A stretch of 55,391 nucleotides of DNA from a candidate division WOR-3 bacterium (GCA_029858255.1 JAOUFJ010000016.1:1-55391), one strand, 5' to 3'; numbered from the stretch's first letter, positions 1 to 9,339 are shown. The notes: generated by a model not told the origin, from the sequence alone. Numbers and translations: made by a program.

Positions 1-738
1 TGGCGGCCGACCGCCAACCTCGAAGGGCAGACCACCTATCCGTTCAGCTTCAGTTCGGGTGATTTCATGTACGATTATTTTCATATTGCCAACATTGCAG
101 TAACTGCGGTGACCGACTCGTTCCAGGCCGCCGACGGTCTGCTCGCTTATCCAAGTTTAGAGGTCGATCCCGCCAAGGTACCGTTTGCCACCTGGAACGG
201 CGTGCTGCGTTACATCGAAGCCGTGACCCCGGCGAGCGGTGGCGAGACCATCTACACCATGGACATGCGCAACAACACGAGTCCGCATCAAGGATCACCG
301 TGTGCGGTACGCTATCTCGGTAACGACTTTAAAATTGTCTTCTTCGGCTTCCCAATATATTTCATGGACCAGGATGATGCACGGCTGGCCGCACAGAAGG
401 TGATGAGCGATTTCGGCGAGGTCGGCATTGCCGAGACGCCGAAGAGCGTCGGGGCGGTTTTCGGCATTCTCTTGCAGCAGAACATCCCCAATCCCTTTAC
501 CGACCAGACCGTCATCAGTTATCAGCTTATACACTCGGGCAATGTGCGCTTGAAGGTCTACAATATTGCTGGTCAGTTAGTAAAGACGCTGGTCAACGAC
601 CGTCAGGAATCGGGTGTTTATAATATCGTATGGTCGGGTCTTGATGACCAGGGCCGCCGGGTGGCGAGCGGCATCTACTTCTGCCGGCTCGAAACCGACG
701 ACCAAAGCGCGATCAAGAAAATGACCGTACTAAGGTGA
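1..738 (+). CDS. C-terminal part of a secreted protein with FlgD/T9SS-like sorting domain (5' partial)
   Basis: The reading frame is already open at base 1, so the start lies outside the window; about 245 residues are seen. The first ~140 residues are not recognised. The last ~85 form the FlgD-like Ig domain used as a C-terminal secretion tag: an IPNPF motif, then LKVYNIAGQLVKTL, a WSGLDDQGRRVASGIYF segment and the end KKMTVLR. The protein is inferred to be exported and attached to or released from the cell surface. The region before the tag could be the end of a peptidase or other exoenzyme, but no catalytic motif is visible. No hairpin terminator is evident behind the stop. Confidence 0.75.
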   Translation, partial: WRPTANLEGQTTYPFSFSSGDFMYDYFHIANIAVTAVTDSFQAADGLLAYPSLEVDPAKVPFATWNGVLRYIEAVTPASGGETIYTMDMRNNTSPHQGSPCAVRYLGNDFKIVFFGFPIYFMDQDDARLAAQKVMSDFGEVGIAETPKSVGAVFGILLQQNIPNPFTDQTVISYQLIHSGNVRLKVYNIAGQLVKTLVNDRQESGVYNIVWSGLDDQGRRVASGIYFCRLETDDQSAIKKMTVLR

Positions 739-1022
739 AGAAATGAAATGGGCCAGGTTGTTTATTTTCTTTCGATATCTGCGACCTGTAGTTAGGCAAT
801 CAATGAGTGCTTTGCTGCATTCTCATCTGTATGTTCAAGCGTGCTACGGCGAGTTGTGTAGCGCCACGGGCATAGTAGTTCTTTGAGGTGAGAATGTTAC
901 GTTGCAGGTCAAGAGTACCCCCAAGTCGGAAGACACGACCTGGCCCTTACGAGCGGGAGAAGAAAGCATGATGGCGCCACGTGAAAAAAGTGACCAGGTC
1001 ATGTGAAACAAAGGAGAGGACT

Positions 1023-3176
1023 GTGAAATATTTTGAGAAACTATTATTAGCCGTAATGTTTTCGGTGACCGCCCTACCACCACTACACGCGGCAGGTATA
1101 CATGACGTGGTGAACGATAATAATCTGGAGGCGGTGACAGCACTACTTGATGAAGATCCAACACAAATCGATCTGCGCGACGCCGATGGAATGACGCCGC
1201 TCAACCTCGCCGCGATCATCGGGAATTACGAGATCGTCAAGGAACTTCTTAAACGAAACGCCGACATACACATCGGTGATGTGGACAACAGCCAGCCTAT
1301 ACATCTTGCGGCGATCAGCGGGAATGTACAAATCGCCGAACTATTATTGACAAACGGTGCCGATGTCAACGAACAGGACGATAATGGCGCAACACCTCTC
1401 ACCTTCGCAGCGGGCAGAAGACATATCGATATGGTAAGATATCTGCTCGAAAAAGGTGCTGACGTAAGAATCCGTAATACCGCAGGCATGACCCCGCTTT
1501 TCTTTGCCGGTACCCCAGAGATCGCAACGGTCATTCTTGATAATGGGGCTGATATCGATGCCCCGTCAAACGACGGCACCACGCCGCTGCTCGCCGCAGT
1601 GTGGCGCGGCCGGTCTGAACTGATCAGGTATCTCCTGGAGCGAGGAGCTGACCCGAATTTGTTCAACGATGCAGGAACGACCCCATTGTTTGCTGTGAAC
1701 GGCGAGAACATTATTCAGATTACACGGATGTTGATCGACAACGGCGCGCGGGTCAATGTCAGGAACGGCCAAGCCGAAACACCGCTCCACAATATCGCCT
1801 GGACTGGCTCAGTGGAAACCGCAGAGCTCTTGCTTTCGAACGGTGCTGATATCAACGCCGTGAGCGATTTCGGATGGACACCGCTTTGCATGGCTGCCCT
1901 GTGCAACGCCGAGATCACTAAATACCTGATCTCAAAAGGCGCAACGGTCAATCCCCATGAACCGAAGGACACGAAAGAATGCCCGTGTCGTGTTGAATTC
2001 CAGACACCATTGCACTGTGCCGTACGCAGTGACAGCATTAACACGATACAGGTTCTCGTGCAGAATGGCGCGCTGGTCAATGTCGTCGACGGGGAAGGTT
2101 TGACACCACTCCATTTAGCCGTAAGAAACGGGAATTCCGAAATCGTGAAACACCTGCTCGATCATGGTGCGGTGATCAACGTCACAGAAGGCCACTATGG
2201 AGCGAACGAAATGCATATCGCTGCAGCAACCGGACAAAAAGATATCGCTGCGCTGCTGATCGACAACGATATTGAAATCGGTGCAAAGGACAACGAAGGG
2301 AAAACGCCCCTGTACTATGCCACATATCACGGATTTGATGGAATACGCGATATGCTGATTGAAAATAGTGACGCGCCCGAACAAGTGAAAGCACCGAAAG
2401 GATACCGCAAGCTGCTCGGCAAGAAACTCAAGAAGAGCGAAGCCCTGATCTGGCATCTGGGACACAGCGGGTGGGCGATCAAGACCCAAGGGCATCTACT
2501 CGTTTTCGACTATAATGCTCCCGCACGTTCGGTCCCGAGCGATGCTTCTTTATCCAGTGGATACATAATTCCATCCCATATCAAAGATGAGAACGTTACG
2601 GTTTTCGCCACGCATGACCACGGCGATCATTATAACCCCTCAATATTCGACTGGCAGGATGATGTTGGAAACATCCAATACGTGTTAGGATTCAGACCTC
2701 GTGATATCGAAAGCGATTATTTGTATGCTGCTCCTCGCACCGATACGACGCTCGAAGATATGAAGGTCACGACCATACGATCGAACGACGGTGGGGTCGG
2801 CTTTCTCATCGAAGTAGATGGCCTGGTGATCTTCCACCAGGGCGATCATGCCAACGGAGCCATGGACATGTCGGGCAACTACACCGCGGAAATCGACGCC
2901 ATTGCCGGCATGGAAAAGGATATCGATCTTGCCTTTGGCCCGATCCTCGGCTGCAGTCTCGGCACGCCCGAGTCGGTGCAGCTTGGCGCACACTATGCCA
3001 TCGAAACGCTCAATCCCAGGGTATTCATGCCAATGCACTCGGGCCAGGCAACATACCGCTACCGTGATTTCGTCCAGGATGCTGCCGGCAAGGATTATGA
3101 TACCCAGCTCGTATACGCGCTCAATCAAGGAGACAGGTTCCTTTATATTCAAAACAAGGTAACAAAGGTCGAATGA
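1023..3176 (+). CDS. Secreted ankyrin-repeat / metallo-beta-lactamase-fold fusion protein
   Basis: The start is the GTG at 1023, 5 bases after GGAGAGGA. An upstream in-frame GTG (981) has no ribosome site, and the 1023 start gives a clean signal peptide ending near LHAAG. Residues ~20-460 hold about 13 ankyrin repeats (TPLxLAA...GN.EIV..LL..GADVN). Residues ~480-717 form a UlaG-like metallo-beta-lactamase fold: HDHGDH at 531-536 is the HxHxDH metal site, with further ligands D608 (QGDH) and H672 (PMHSG). All expected metal ligands are present, so hydrolase activity is plausible. The substrate is unknown, and the ankyrin part probably binds a partner in the periplasm. It is followed at 84 bp by the hydrolase gene and may be co-transcribed. 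Confidence 0.85.
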   Translation: MKYFEKLLLAVMFSVTALPPLHAAGIHDVVNDNNLEAVTALLDEDPTQIDLRDADGMTPLNLAAIIGNYEIVKELLKRNADIHIGDVDNSQPIHLAAISGNVQIAELLLTNGADVNEQDDNGATPLTFAAGRRHIDMVRYLLEKGADVRIRNTAGMTPLFFAGTPEIATVILDNGADIDAPSNDGTTPLLAAVWRGRSELIRYLLERGADPNLFNDAGTTPLFAVNGENIIQITRMLIDNGARVNVRNGQAETPLHNIAWTGSVETAELLLSNGADINAVSDFGWTPLCMAALCNAEITKYLISKGATVNPHEPKDTKECPCRVEFQTPLHCAVRSDSINTIQVLVQNGALVNVVDGEGLTPLHLAVRNGNSEIVKHLLDHGAVINVTEGHYGANEMHIAAATGQKDIAALLIDNDIEIGAKDNEGKTPLYYATYHGFDGIRDMLIENSDAPEQVKAPKGYRKLLGKKLKKSEALIWHLGHSGWAIKTQGHLLVFDYNAPARSVPSDASLSSGYIIPSHIKDENVTVFATHDHGDHYNPSIFDWQDDVGNIQYVLGFRPRDIESDYLYAAPRTDTTLEDMKVTTIRSNDGGVGFLIEVDGLVIFHQGDHANGAMDMSGNYTAEIDAIAGMEKDIDLAFGPILGCSLGTPESVQLGAHYAIETLNPRVFMPMHSGQATYRYRDFVQDAAGKDYDTQLVYALNQGDRFLYIQNKVTKVE

Positions 3177-3259
3177 ACATGGCACGGAAACATTAGAAAT
3201 AGTTGTCAGCATAACAGCGCATGCTAAACTTGCTCGACAATTTGAGCGGGGGTAATAAC

Positions 3260-4294
3260 ATGATGAACGCTCATATGTTACTTCTTATCTACGGGTTCGC
3301 GGTCTTCGCATTCTGCGCCCAATACTACGATACTACATTCAAGACATACCAGGACATGCGGGCGCACCTTATCGAACTCTACTCCCAGGATAAGTTCAAC
3401 GAGGCTGCCGAATTGTTGCTCTGGGCGCGCGAGGAATTTCCCGATTACCTCTTCAATAACACATACAATCTCATCCTAATGTACGCCCGCATGGAGCAAT
3501 ATGAAAAAGGCATTGAAGCATTGCAGTATGCATTGGATCGCGGCATGTGGTTTGCCCCTTACTTCTTTGAGACCGAACTCTGGAAGCCGCTCACGGAACA
3601 GGCTGGCTATGACACCATCCGGATTCAAAGTGAGGTTTTCAAAAGGGAAGCGCAGATGAAAGCGAAACCGGACCTCCTTGTCGTAACGCCTGATACATTT
3701 AATCCAGACAAAACCTACCCCCTCTTCATTGCGCTTCATGGCGGCAGTGAGAATATCCAAATATTCAAAGACCGCTGGAGATCACAAAAGATGTTGGAAG
3801 AATTCATCACGGCATACCCTCAATCTTCACAGGTCATAGCCATGAACGGATTTTGGTGGCACGAAAACATCGAACAGACAAGAAACGAGATCGCCGAGGC
3901 CTATCAAAAAGTAGTTTGTGAATATCCAGTCGACAGAAACAATGTAATTATTGGCGGTTTCTCATCAGGCAGCCTGGCAGCTCTTGAGATCGTATTGTCG
4001 AATGTAATCCCTGTGGCGGGTTTTATCGCTCTGTGTCCTGACTTGCCAGAGAGTTTCAGTGAAGAAAATGTCAAAAATGCAAAAGATCGCGGCATACGAG
4101 GCGTCTTGATCACAGGCGAGCAGGATGAACGGCGTCCACTACACGATAAGATGATCGAGACTTTCAGAAATGTAGGACTGCCCCATCAGTATATTGTCAT
4201 TCCGGACATAGGACACAACTATCCCAACGACCTCGACGCAATGATTGATCAGGCCATTGACCAAATCCGCTCGGTCAGTATAATAGAACAATAG
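3260..4294 (+). CDS. Secreted alpha/beta hydrolase (esterase-like) with N-terminal helical repeat region
   Basis: The ATG at 3260 follows AGCGGGGGT and opens a signal peptide (MMNAHMLLLIYGFAVFAFCA). An in-frame ATG at 3221 would put 13 polar residues in front of it and is less likely. Residues ~30-130 look like TPR-type helices. Residues ~137-344 are an alpha/beta hydrolase: oxyanion-region ALHGGS (~158), nucleophile S235 in GFSSG, Asp289 in GEQD and His319 in IGHN complete a plausible catalytic triad. It resembles the esterase/polyhydroxybutyrate depolymerase-like group of exported hydrolases. Substrate is unknown. The next gene begins 14 bases after the stop. Confidence 0.8.
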   Translation: MMNAHMLLLIYGFAVFAFCAQYYDTTFKTYQDMRAHLIELYSQDKFNEAAELLLWAREEFPDYLFNNTYNLILMYARMEQYEKGIEALQYALDRGMWFAPYFFETELWKPLTEQAGYDTIRIQSEVFKREAQMKAKPDLLVVTPDTFNPDKTYPLFIALHGGSENIQIFKDRWRSQKMLEEFITAYPQSSQVIAMNGFWWHENIEQTRNEIAEAYQKVVCEYPVDRNNVIIGGFSSGSLAALEIVLSNVIPVAGFIALCPDLPESFSEENVKNAKDRGIRGVLITGEQDERRPLHDKMIETFRNVGLPHQYIVIPDIGHNYPNDLDAMIDQAIDQIRSVSIIEQ

Positions 4295-4308
4295 CAGAAG
4301 GAGGCTAA

Positions 4309-4659
4309 ATGGAGGAAATGATTGCATATTGTGGTCTGGTGTGTACTGGTTGCCCTGCTTTCATAGCGACACAGAACAACAGCGATGAAGAACGCAACAG
4401 GGTAGTGGAAAAATGGTCCTCCGACCGGTATCCGTTAGAAACCAAGGACATAAACTGCGACGGGTGTCTCAGTTCTGGCGAGAGGCTGCTTAAATTCTGT
4501 AATGAATGTGAAGTGCGCTCCTGCGGATTTGAGCGCGGTGTCGAAAACTGTGCTCATTGTGACGACTTTCCGTGTTCGAAACTCGAGACACTCTACAGCA
4601 TGATAAGCGGCGCAGAAGCCAGGGAGCGCCTGGTAAATATAAGAAAAAACGTCAATTAA
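4309..4659 (+). CDS. DUF3795 domain-containing cysteine-rich protein
   Basis: Small cytosolic protein of 116 residues starting at ATG 4309 behind AAGGAGG. It begins IAYCGLVCTGCPAF and carries further cysteine pairs: CDGC, CNECEVRSCG and CAHCDDFPCS. This is the pattern of the DUF3795 family, a presumed metal-binding protein of unknown role. The length is typical of the family. It sits 14 bp behind the hydrolase gene, so it is likely the last gene of the 1023-4659 run. Confidence 0.85.
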   Translation: MEEMIAYCGLVCTGCPAFIATQNNSDEERNRVVEKWSSDRYPLETKDINCDGCLSSGERLLKFCNECEVRSCGFERGVENCAHCDDFPCSKLETLYSMISGAEARERLVNIRKNVN

Positions 4660-4673
4660 TGCAGCCCTGACGT

Positions 4674-4756
4674 CAAATCTCTACTTTGAGCATCATAGGT
4701 CGAAGATATTCTGAGAACGCGCGTAGTTCTTTTCGAAGTTTAAAGTAGAGATTCGA
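4674..4756. repeat. 12-bp perfect inverted repeat with structured interior
   Basis: AATCTCTACTTT (4676-4687) is repeated exactly in reverse complement as AAAGTAGAGATT (4742-4753). GTC and GAC extend the arms beyond one mismatch. The interior contains a smaller AGAAC/GTTCT hairpin. It lies just after the DUF3795 gene and before the next promoter. It could end the upstream transcript or be a small MITE-like insertion; there is no T run to make it a classical terminator. Confidence 0.5.
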
Positions 4757-4771
4757 CCCCAATGTTATTTC

Positions 4772-4800
4772 TTGACTTTCTTGTATCACTGATCTATACT
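4772..4800 (+). promoter_or_regulatory. Sigma70-type promoter for the lipoprotein gene
   Basis: TTGACT (4772-4777), a 17-bp spacer and TATACT (4795-4800), 26 bases before the start codon at 4827. Confidence 0.65.
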
Positions 4801-4826
4801 GACGTGGATCAAAAAAGGAGGCGTGT

Positions 4827-5456
4827 ATGAAAAGAACTATATTCCCGCTCGCATCAATTGCACTCGCAGTGTCGATCATTGCATGCGGACGCAAAGTCAT
4901 GGTGCCGCCGAAGATCGATCTTACGCAGCACGAAATCGTAGGCATCATTCAATTCGAATCCGACAGCAAAGGAGAACTCGCACCGTTAACCACCAAGAAG
5001 TTCACCGAAGCTATCCGCCGTGATCAAGAAATGATCAGGATCGTTGACCTCGGCACCGAGGCTGAAGTACTGAAGGAGATCGGGTACGACAGATTAAACA
5101 AAGCGGCTTTTCAGGCGATCGGCGAGGAATACGAGATTGCAACCGTTTTTACGGGTGAGTTGCTTGTTTCCGACGTGAGACCGGATATTTCCATCGCGCT
5201 GATATTCACGGCCGGCATGTCGGTCTCGGCTGAAGTCGACGCGACCCTCGATGCCCGAATGGTCGAAACAAAAACCGGAGCGTCGTTGTGGAGCACCTCG
5301 GTTACCAAAACAGAGGAGATCGGCAATGTCAATATCTGGGAAGGTGGAGTGTTTATCTTCGATGCCGAAGATCCGGAAAGGGCTTACGGAAAGCTTGTCA
5401 ATGCCCTGATTGAGGACGCATCCCAGAATTTCCGCGTCACCTGGCGGCGCGAATAA
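4827..5456 (+). CDS. Putative lipoprotein, CsgG/TolB-N-like fold suspected
   Basis: 209 residues starting at ATG 4827 after AAGGAGG. The N-terminus is a lipoprotein signal with the lipobox SIIAC (Cys20). The mature part (VGIIQFESDSKGEL, then KKFTEAIRR, FTGELLVSDVRP, LDARMVETKTGASLWS) follows the order of strands and helices seen in CsgG- and TolB-N-like periplasmic lipoproteins, which help assemble surface machines. That family link is an inference from pattern only. It has its own promoter upstream. Confidence 0.7.
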   Translation: MKRTIFPLASIALAVSIIACGRKVMVPPKIDLTQHEIVGIIQFESDSKGELAPLTTKKFTEAIRRDQEMIRIVDLGTEAEVLKEIGYDRLNKAAFQAIGEEYEIATVFTGELLVSDVRPDISIALIFTAGMSVSAEVDATLDARMVETKTGASLWSTSVTKTEEIGNVNIWEGGVFIFDAEDPERAYGKLVNALIEDASQNFRVTWRRE

Positions 5457-5476
5457 CGCTGGGGACACCCCCGCCG

Positions 5477-5507
5477 CGTCATTGCGAGGCGATGAAGCAG
5501 CCTCGCT
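5477..5507 (+). repeat. REP-like hairpin element (CGTCATTGCGAGG type)
   Basis: GCGAGGC (5484-5490) pairs perfectly with GCCTCGC (5500-5506) around a 9-base loop. The start CGTCATTGCGAGGC is shared, in the other orientation, with the element at 19427-19460. Similar short palindromes are common between genes in many genomes. It sits 20 bp after the lipoprotein stop. Confidence 0.55.
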
Positions 5508-5695
5508 GATTTGCTATCCATCCTGCTATAACCAAATTCCCTTTGGTTTACCTATTACTTCCTACTTAGTGTACTATTGAGTTATCTGATTAGAAGTACT
5601 TTCTCGGTAGCATTATAATCGTCCGCCACCAATCTTACGAAATAAACACCACCATTTACTTGCCGACCAGCCTGATCCGTGCCATCCCACGTCAC

Positions 5696-5815
5696 CGATG
5701 ACTGATAACCGATTAGAGATGACGGTACATAAAATGACTTCACCAGCTGCCCCGCAGCATCATAGACCTTCAGGCTTGCATTATTACTGTTATCCGTTAT
5801 CTGATATCGGATATC
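5696..5815 (-). repeat. Two degenerate heptanucleotide tracts inside the sorting-domain coding region
   Basis: Read on the plus strand, CGATGAC-TGATAAC-CGATTAG-AGATGAC occupies 5696-5723 and TGTTATC-CGTTATC-TGATATC-GGATATC occupies 5788-5815. The same heptads recur in the sorting domains at 13.8 kb and 17.2 kb and in the tRNA leaders of region 2. Confidence 0.6.
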
Positions 5816-6996
5816 AGTAGAGTAGTGGAAAGGGTTCGGGTGGACGGTTAAGTTAAGCCCAGTATCATGGGCTGTGTACCCTGCCTCTTCGCTTATGCCG
5901 GTAATCGAAACATCAACATTACCCCAAATATCGCACGCAGAGCTATAACCCTGGCCCCACGTTATCAGATAGTTGCTATCTGAAACAGCGACAGCAGGCC
6001 ACCAGCGCTCCTGCGATGTGTTATCGCAGATCATGAAATTGTCTCCCAGTAGTGAACCGTCGCTTCCGATGAACTGGCCGTATATTTTCTGACCAACATT
6101 ATTCTCGCCGGTCTGCCAGACAACCAGATACTTTGTTCCGTCAAAGGTCACATCTGCCCACCGGTGGCAACCGCTCCCCAGTACTATGCTGATAGGACCA
6201 CCCACCAGTGAACCTTGCATCGAAACAAGCTGACCGTGCAACTCAAGCGTTGGATAGACACCGGAAAACCAAACTACCAGATAGTTGGTGTCGCCAAAAG
6301 CAATGTTCGATCCGCCGGCTGGAGCCGAAGCGATGGTGAAGATACTGCCTTCGGGTTGACACTGGCTGTTGATGAACCGGCCATATACCGGACCGCTTGA
6401 CTTAGGCCATACTACGAGACATCGGTTTCCATCGTAGGCGATCTTTGCCCTGTATTCACTCGACCCGGTACCGCTGGAAATACAGGCTCCCGTGTCAAGC
6501 ACAGCGCCTCCAGGCGTTACCCGCGCCGCAGCCATATAATAGTAACTGCCTCCAAAATTATTGTCGCTCCATACTACAAAATAATTTTGGCCATCGAAAG
6601 TAACTGCGGGGTATGTCTGAATATAAAATTTAGGGCAGATTTCCAGTGAATTTATCGTATCCAGGTCAGGAGTGACCCGCACTCCTACTATCTCCCCCAG
6701 AGTTCAGCAGTGATTACGGGTAACCACCAAAAGATTGGTCCCGTCAAATGCGGCATCGCAGCTGTAACCGGCGCTGTCAACGTAAAGCGCGCGGCCGGAT
6801 GGATCCAATACAACTCCATCGGTAGTGACCCGTGCTCCGTAAAGTGACAAAAGTGGCAGGTGACGCTGATCGATCCAGAATACATAGAACTGGTCATTGG
6901 CATAGCAGACCGATGGGTATCCTGTATAATTGGGTGCGGTGCCTATTGGGAAGTCGCCGCCAACAAGCATTAAGATAATTACTGATATCACAGGAT

Positions 6997-7024
6997 AGTA
7001 TAGATTGACAAAATCCAATGTCAA
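6997..7024 (-). promoter_or_regulatory. Consensus promoter overlapping the 5' end of the decayed exoprotein gene
   Basis: On the minus strand, TTGACA (7024-7019), a 16-bp spacer and TATACT (7002-6997). A transcript from here would begin near 6990, after the nominal GTG start. The first in-frame ATG left (6970) would give a protein without a signal peptide. Confidence 0.6.
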
Positions 7025-7111
7025 CCCCTTCACTAGATCTGCAATTCACATGACGTATTTCGGCGTGTGTGCTCCACCGTCGAGAGTAATTTCAGCCCAA
7101 CAGAACGACCA

Positions 7112-7139
7112 TTGACAAATGCATACAAGGAGCTAAACT
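7112..7139 (+). promoter_or_regulatory. Probable promoter for the 7222 gene
   Basis: TTGACA (7112-7117), 16 bp, TAAACT (7134-7139). The -10 box is weaker than elsewhere; spacing matches the other promoters in the window. Confidence 0.4.
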
Positions 7140-7221
7140 AAATAAGTTCCCTAAAAAGGAATCATTTCAGTCATCAATCACCGGGGAGGAATAAGATCTT
7201 TTCAAAAAAGGGGGTAATTCA

Positions 7222-9339
7222 ATGAAACCATTGAAGTCGTGCATTAGAATATCATGTCTGGCTGCAAGTCTGCTTGTTATGACAAGCTTGATCTTCGCTC
7301 AATTACCGAGCCTGCCAAAAATCCCAGAAGGCGTCACGGAAAAGATCCCGGACCTGAGCAAGATCACCAAGGGCGAGCCGCCGATCACTTCAAGCATAGA
7401 GGATGCGGTGACCGGTATATCGTTTCTCGATGATTTTGACCCTCCTGTGTTCATACCCATGACTGTACTGCCGCGGACCACCCAAGGAGCGTTTGTCCTT
7501 GAACACCCTGGTTTGTATGCATTCAAAGCAAAGAGTTACTGTCTCAAGGCCGGAACATATGCTCCGACCAAAGGCGATGGGTATTTACTCGCGCCCCTTA
7601 AGGGACCGAAGAGCGATCCCGTGCGCAAGCTCCTCCATGCTACATACACGCACCCTGATATTTCTCAAAGAGAAATACAGGTCCTCTTGTGGGCGATCAT
7701 TGCCCGGACCAAGATCAGTGACATGCCGCGTGACTATCAGGTAACCGCGGCCAAAATTCTCTCCCCGAAAGACATCTTTGAACTCAACAACGGGGCGCTC
7801 GGTCTCGTGCCCGAAGATATGATGGATGACGCCTTCGAGGGAGTACCGCCAGCAGTTCGCAGCGTGCTTGAAGCCGAAGCCCGTCTGCGACAAAAAATGA
7901 CGCAGGGTGAAGCTAGTTACGAGGAACTCGAAGAGGTGGCCGTGCGCTTCGGGGCCGCGCCGGCAAGCGAAGACGACCAATATATTCCAAGAGGACGCTG
8001 GTCATTCCATCCGGATGGCTATTTTGTCCGTTTCCTCCCTGAGGGTTATACCAACAACAACATCCAGGTCTACGTACCCCGCGATTGCCTGATCGAAAAA
8101 GATGCACTCGGCCGCATCACGGCGACATGCGATCGTAATTCTCTGCGTATAGAAATCGAATACGCCGACAATATCAACCCGCTTGCTATAACTGGTGATC
8201 CACAAGTGAAGGCTTACACATTCAAGAAAGTTCGTTTCATAAATAGAGTAACCATCCCGCCTGAAATCACGACCGAACTCACAGCGGTTTGGGAAAACAC
8301 CGGTTATACTCTGGTCGGTATGCCTTCTGGCAAAGGAAACCCATCCTTCAATAACCGTTACGCCAACGTTGAAGAACGGTACAACAAAAGCGTGGACTGT
8401 GCCGAAGAGATCGACCAGCTCGACCAGCATCTGAAGGTCCAGGGTAGCGCTTCCGATCTGATCAATCTTTCTCACCTAAAATACGCACTTCTTGACATCG
8501 TAGAAAATGACCGCAGTGGCAAGTATATGTGGGCGCGTTATCACGTTGACCTCGTGAGTAAGACCTGGCAGTACGAATTCTCCAGGCGGGCCGGCACCTT
8601 TGTTTGGGGGCAGAACACCAAGGGAATCGACATCCAAGAAAGAAAAAGCACTTTGCTCCAAAGTCTCCTCGGTCAGATCATGCCTGCTATCCAACCGTGG
8701 TCGTTCGCAAATGCTTCGGGCAAAGGCAAACCGACGATCGACAACACCGGAAATACATCAATGCCCGGTTCGACCCCGAAACAGCGCGGCGGGAATTCAA
8801 ACGCCGGCGAGGCAGATCCGTGCGCCCAGGTTCAGCAGGCGCTCGAATTCGCGAAAAACGTGAAAAAAGCGTACGAGAACGTCGATCCATCGAAATACGC
8901 AAATGGAGATGACTTCAATGATGCCGTGATCGACGAGCTCAATAATATACTCAACAAGAACGGTCAGACCTCGGCAAACCCTAACAGCCAGCAGAACGCG
9001 CCGATGGGCACCCACCAGACCAACTGTGACCTGGCTCCGGGCGGTACATCATCCGCATATGACGGTGACTGGGCAATCTACGATAATAGCACCACTCAGA
9101 TGTTCGAAGATCATATCAAGAATACGCATTTTAAAAATGGACCGGATATTCTGTGGAGAGCTGCGCGAGGTCATGAGCAGTCACACATGAATACGTGCAG
9201 TCAGAAGACGAGCGGCGGCAATAAAAATGGCTACAAAGATTACATGGACGACCCGGCGAACCGACAGAAGGACGAAGTCGCCGCGTATGATGAGCAGATC
9301 GCTAAACTACAAGCCTGGCTTGACTGGAACTGCAAATAA
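7222..9339 (+). CDS. Large secreted protein with a C-terminal HEXXH (HEQSH) putative metallopeptidase motif
   Basis: 705 residues starting at ATG 7222 behind AAGGGGG, with a signal peptide ending near LIFAQ. Most of the protein is not recognised. The middle has a Gly-containing segment (WSFHPDGYFVRFLPEGY) and a low-complexity Gly/Asn-rich linker at ~500-540. Near the C-terminus, GHEQSHMNTC places an HEXXH zinc motif at 651-655, followed ~33 residues later by DEVAAYDEQ, a possible third ligand as in gluzincin-type enzymes. This supports a metallopeptidase-like domain but does not prove it. It could equally be an exported toxin or structural protein. It is convergent with the receptor gene, with 7 bp between stops. 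Confidence 0.65.
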   Translation: MKPLKSCIRISCLAASLLVMTSLIFAQLPSLPKIPEGVTEKIPDLSKITKGEPPITSSIEDAVTGISFLDDFDPPVFIPMTVLPRTTQGAFVLEHPGLYAFKAKSYCLKAGTYAPTKGDGYLLAPLKGPKSDPVRKLLHATYTHPDISQREIQVLLWAIIARTKISDMPRDYQVTAAKILSPKDIFELNNGALGLVPEDMMDDAFEGVPPAVRSVLEAEARLRQKMTQGEASYEELEEVAVRFGAAPASEDDQYIPRGRWSFHPDGYFVRFLPEGYTNNNIQVYVPRDCLIEKDALGRITATCDRNSLRIEIEYADNINPLAITGDPQVKAYTFKKVRFINRVTIPPEITTELTAVWENTGYTLVGMPSGKGNPSFNNRYANVEERYNKSVDCAEEIDQLDQHLKVQGSASDLINLSHLKYALLDIVENDRSGKYMWARYHVDLVSKTWQYEFSRRAGTFVWGQNTKGIDIQERKSTLLQSLLGQIMPAIQPWSFANASGKGKPTIDNTGNTSMPGSTPKQRGGNSNAGEADPCAQVQQALEFAKNVKKAYENVDPSKYANGDDFNDAVIDELNNILNKNGQTSANPNSQQNAPMGTHQTNCDLAPGGTSSAYDGDWAIYDNSTTQMFEDHIKNTHFKNGPDILWRAARGHEQSHMNTCSQKTSGGNKNGYKDYMDDPANRQKDEVAAYDEQIAKLQAWLDWNCK

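Larger units (their letters stand above)
5582..7033 (-). pseudogene. Beta-propeller exoprotein with sorting domain, interrupted by an in-frame UGA
   Basis: Two open stretches (7033-6704 and 6682-5582) are in the same frame, separated only by a TGA at 6706-6704. This is a nonsense change, not a frameshift. The break falls inside one of the ~50-residue repeats (FDGTNLLVV... before, GVRVTPD... after), related to those of the 28827 gene. The C-terminus is a complete sorting domain: HPNPF, YQITDN, LKVYDAAGQLVKSF and the end EKVLLIR. The 5' end also looks damaged: the first residues are not a good signal peptide, and a strong promoter overlaps the nominal start. A sequencing error or UGA recoding remain possible. 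Confidence 0.7.

Noticed and set aside
6704-6706. Selenocysteine insertion at the in-frame UGA
   Set aside because: The UGA falls in a beta-propeller repeat where paralogues have an ordinary residue, no redox motif is present and no SECIS-like hairpin is evident just downstream.
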